Shown here: positions 63,906 through 64,000 of the stretch, one piece after another | Layout of the letters: every line of letters begins with the position of its first letter | Numbering within the stretch: the first letter of the stretch is position 1 | NCBI RefSeq assembly: GCF_005844085.1 | Contig: NZ_VCDI01000005.1 | Span: 248,001-312,000, forward strand | Length of the DNA: 64,000 nt | Direction of reading: 5' to 3' | From: Lichenicoccus roseus | GTDB lineage: Bacteria > Pseudomonadota > Alphaproteobacteria > Acetobacterales > Acetobacteraceae | Made by a program: the position numbers and the translations under genes | Notes under the pieces: generated by a model | What the model was told of the DNA's origin: nothing | The model's database searches: none | What the model saw: the letters and a program-made list of their open reading frames with translations, nothing else

Positions 63906-64000
63906 CTACTCGCCCATGTGGCGGAAATCGCGATGCAGCTCGAAATCCTTCGAGGTCACGAAGGCCTCGATCTGCTTCAGGCGTGGCTCGATGCGCTCGA
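63906..64000 (-). CDS. pspC: PspC-domain envelope stress protein, C-terminal end (cut by window edge)
   Basis: Only the last 30 or so residues are present: IEPRLKQIEAFVTSKDF then HRDFRHMGE, ending at TAG 63906. The pattern resembles the C-terminal coiled coil of PspC (RRMERYVTSDTFTL in E. coli). PspC senses envelope stress with PspB. The gene would continue rightwards outside the window. It is probably the first visible member of the operon with the GIN-domain and DUF2975 genes. Confidence 0.6.
   Translation of the reverse strand, partial: ERIEPRLKQIEAFVTSKDFELHRDFRHMGE

Overview
The window is about 64 kb of GC-rich DNA, densely packed with genes on both strands. Lipid A/Kdo genes, two TonB-dependent receptors and periplasmic enzymes show a Gram-negative bacterium. 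The gene orders ymdB / 5-formyl-THF cyclo-ligase / 6S RNA / zapA, fabI / aroC and gshA / rsmE / ubiA, together with a plant-type GshA, point to an alphaproteobacterium. Gene content fits Rhodospirillales, most likely Acetobacteraceae; the genus is not resolvable from sequence reading alone. No rRNA, tRNA, CRISPR array, integrase or insertion sequence was recognised, so this reads as ordinary chromosome with small accessory patches.

Layout. 1-7.6 kb: a TonB-dependent receptor cut by the left edge, AlkA-type glycosylase, a TonB-like protein, AMP nucleosidase, a lower-GC HNH endonuclease with a small upstream ORF, YmdB phosphodiesterase and 5-FCL. 7.6-11.5 kb: 6S RNA, ZapA, a coiled-coil protein, a 3 x 19 bp tandem repeat before a hypothetical gene, a histidine phosphatase, a tandem universal stress protein and PdxH. 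11.6-17.6 kb: fabI, aroC, then a tightly overlapping envelope operon (DUF374 acyltransferase, WaaA, LpxK, LpxL-type acyltransferase). 17.8-28.4 kb: hypothetical protein, LpoA-like lipoprotein divergent from RsmI, CsbD with an EcfG-like promoter, two class I amidotransferase-fold hydrolases, exported MsrB/MsrA, dienelactone hydrolase, DegP-type protease, TadA, RluB and RsmD.

28.5-40 kb: exported phosphodiesterase, an exported methyltransferase-like protein, BaiN-type flavoprotein, FAH-family enzyme, and a sugar locus (ABC importer, two esterases including an acetylxylan-esterase type, divergent SorC regulator). 40.1-46.9 kb: glycogen block (Pgm, short actinobacterial-type glycogen synthase, GlgC, GlgP). 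47.2-52.8 kb: molybdenum hydroxylase with fused FeS/Moco subunit plus FAD subunit, then a CpdB-type periplasmic nucleotidase. 53.3-56.5 kb: GshA, RsmE, UbiA. 56.7-61.4 kb: a three-gene sulfur-acquisition-like set (TonB receptor, SsuA-like binding protein, NtaA/DszA-type flavin monooxygenase) without its own permease or ATPase. 61.4-64 kb: methyltransferase, then a convergent set DUF2975 / GIN-domain protein / PspC (cut by the right edge).

The genes mostly serve envelope biogenesis and protection, RNA modification, carbon storage and carbohydrate uptake. The least ordinary items are the sulfur trio, the low-GC HNH patch, the exported methyltransferase, the PspC/GIN/DUF2975 set, and several non-coding structures (6S RNA, 19 bp repeats, a ribosome-binding-site hairpin).
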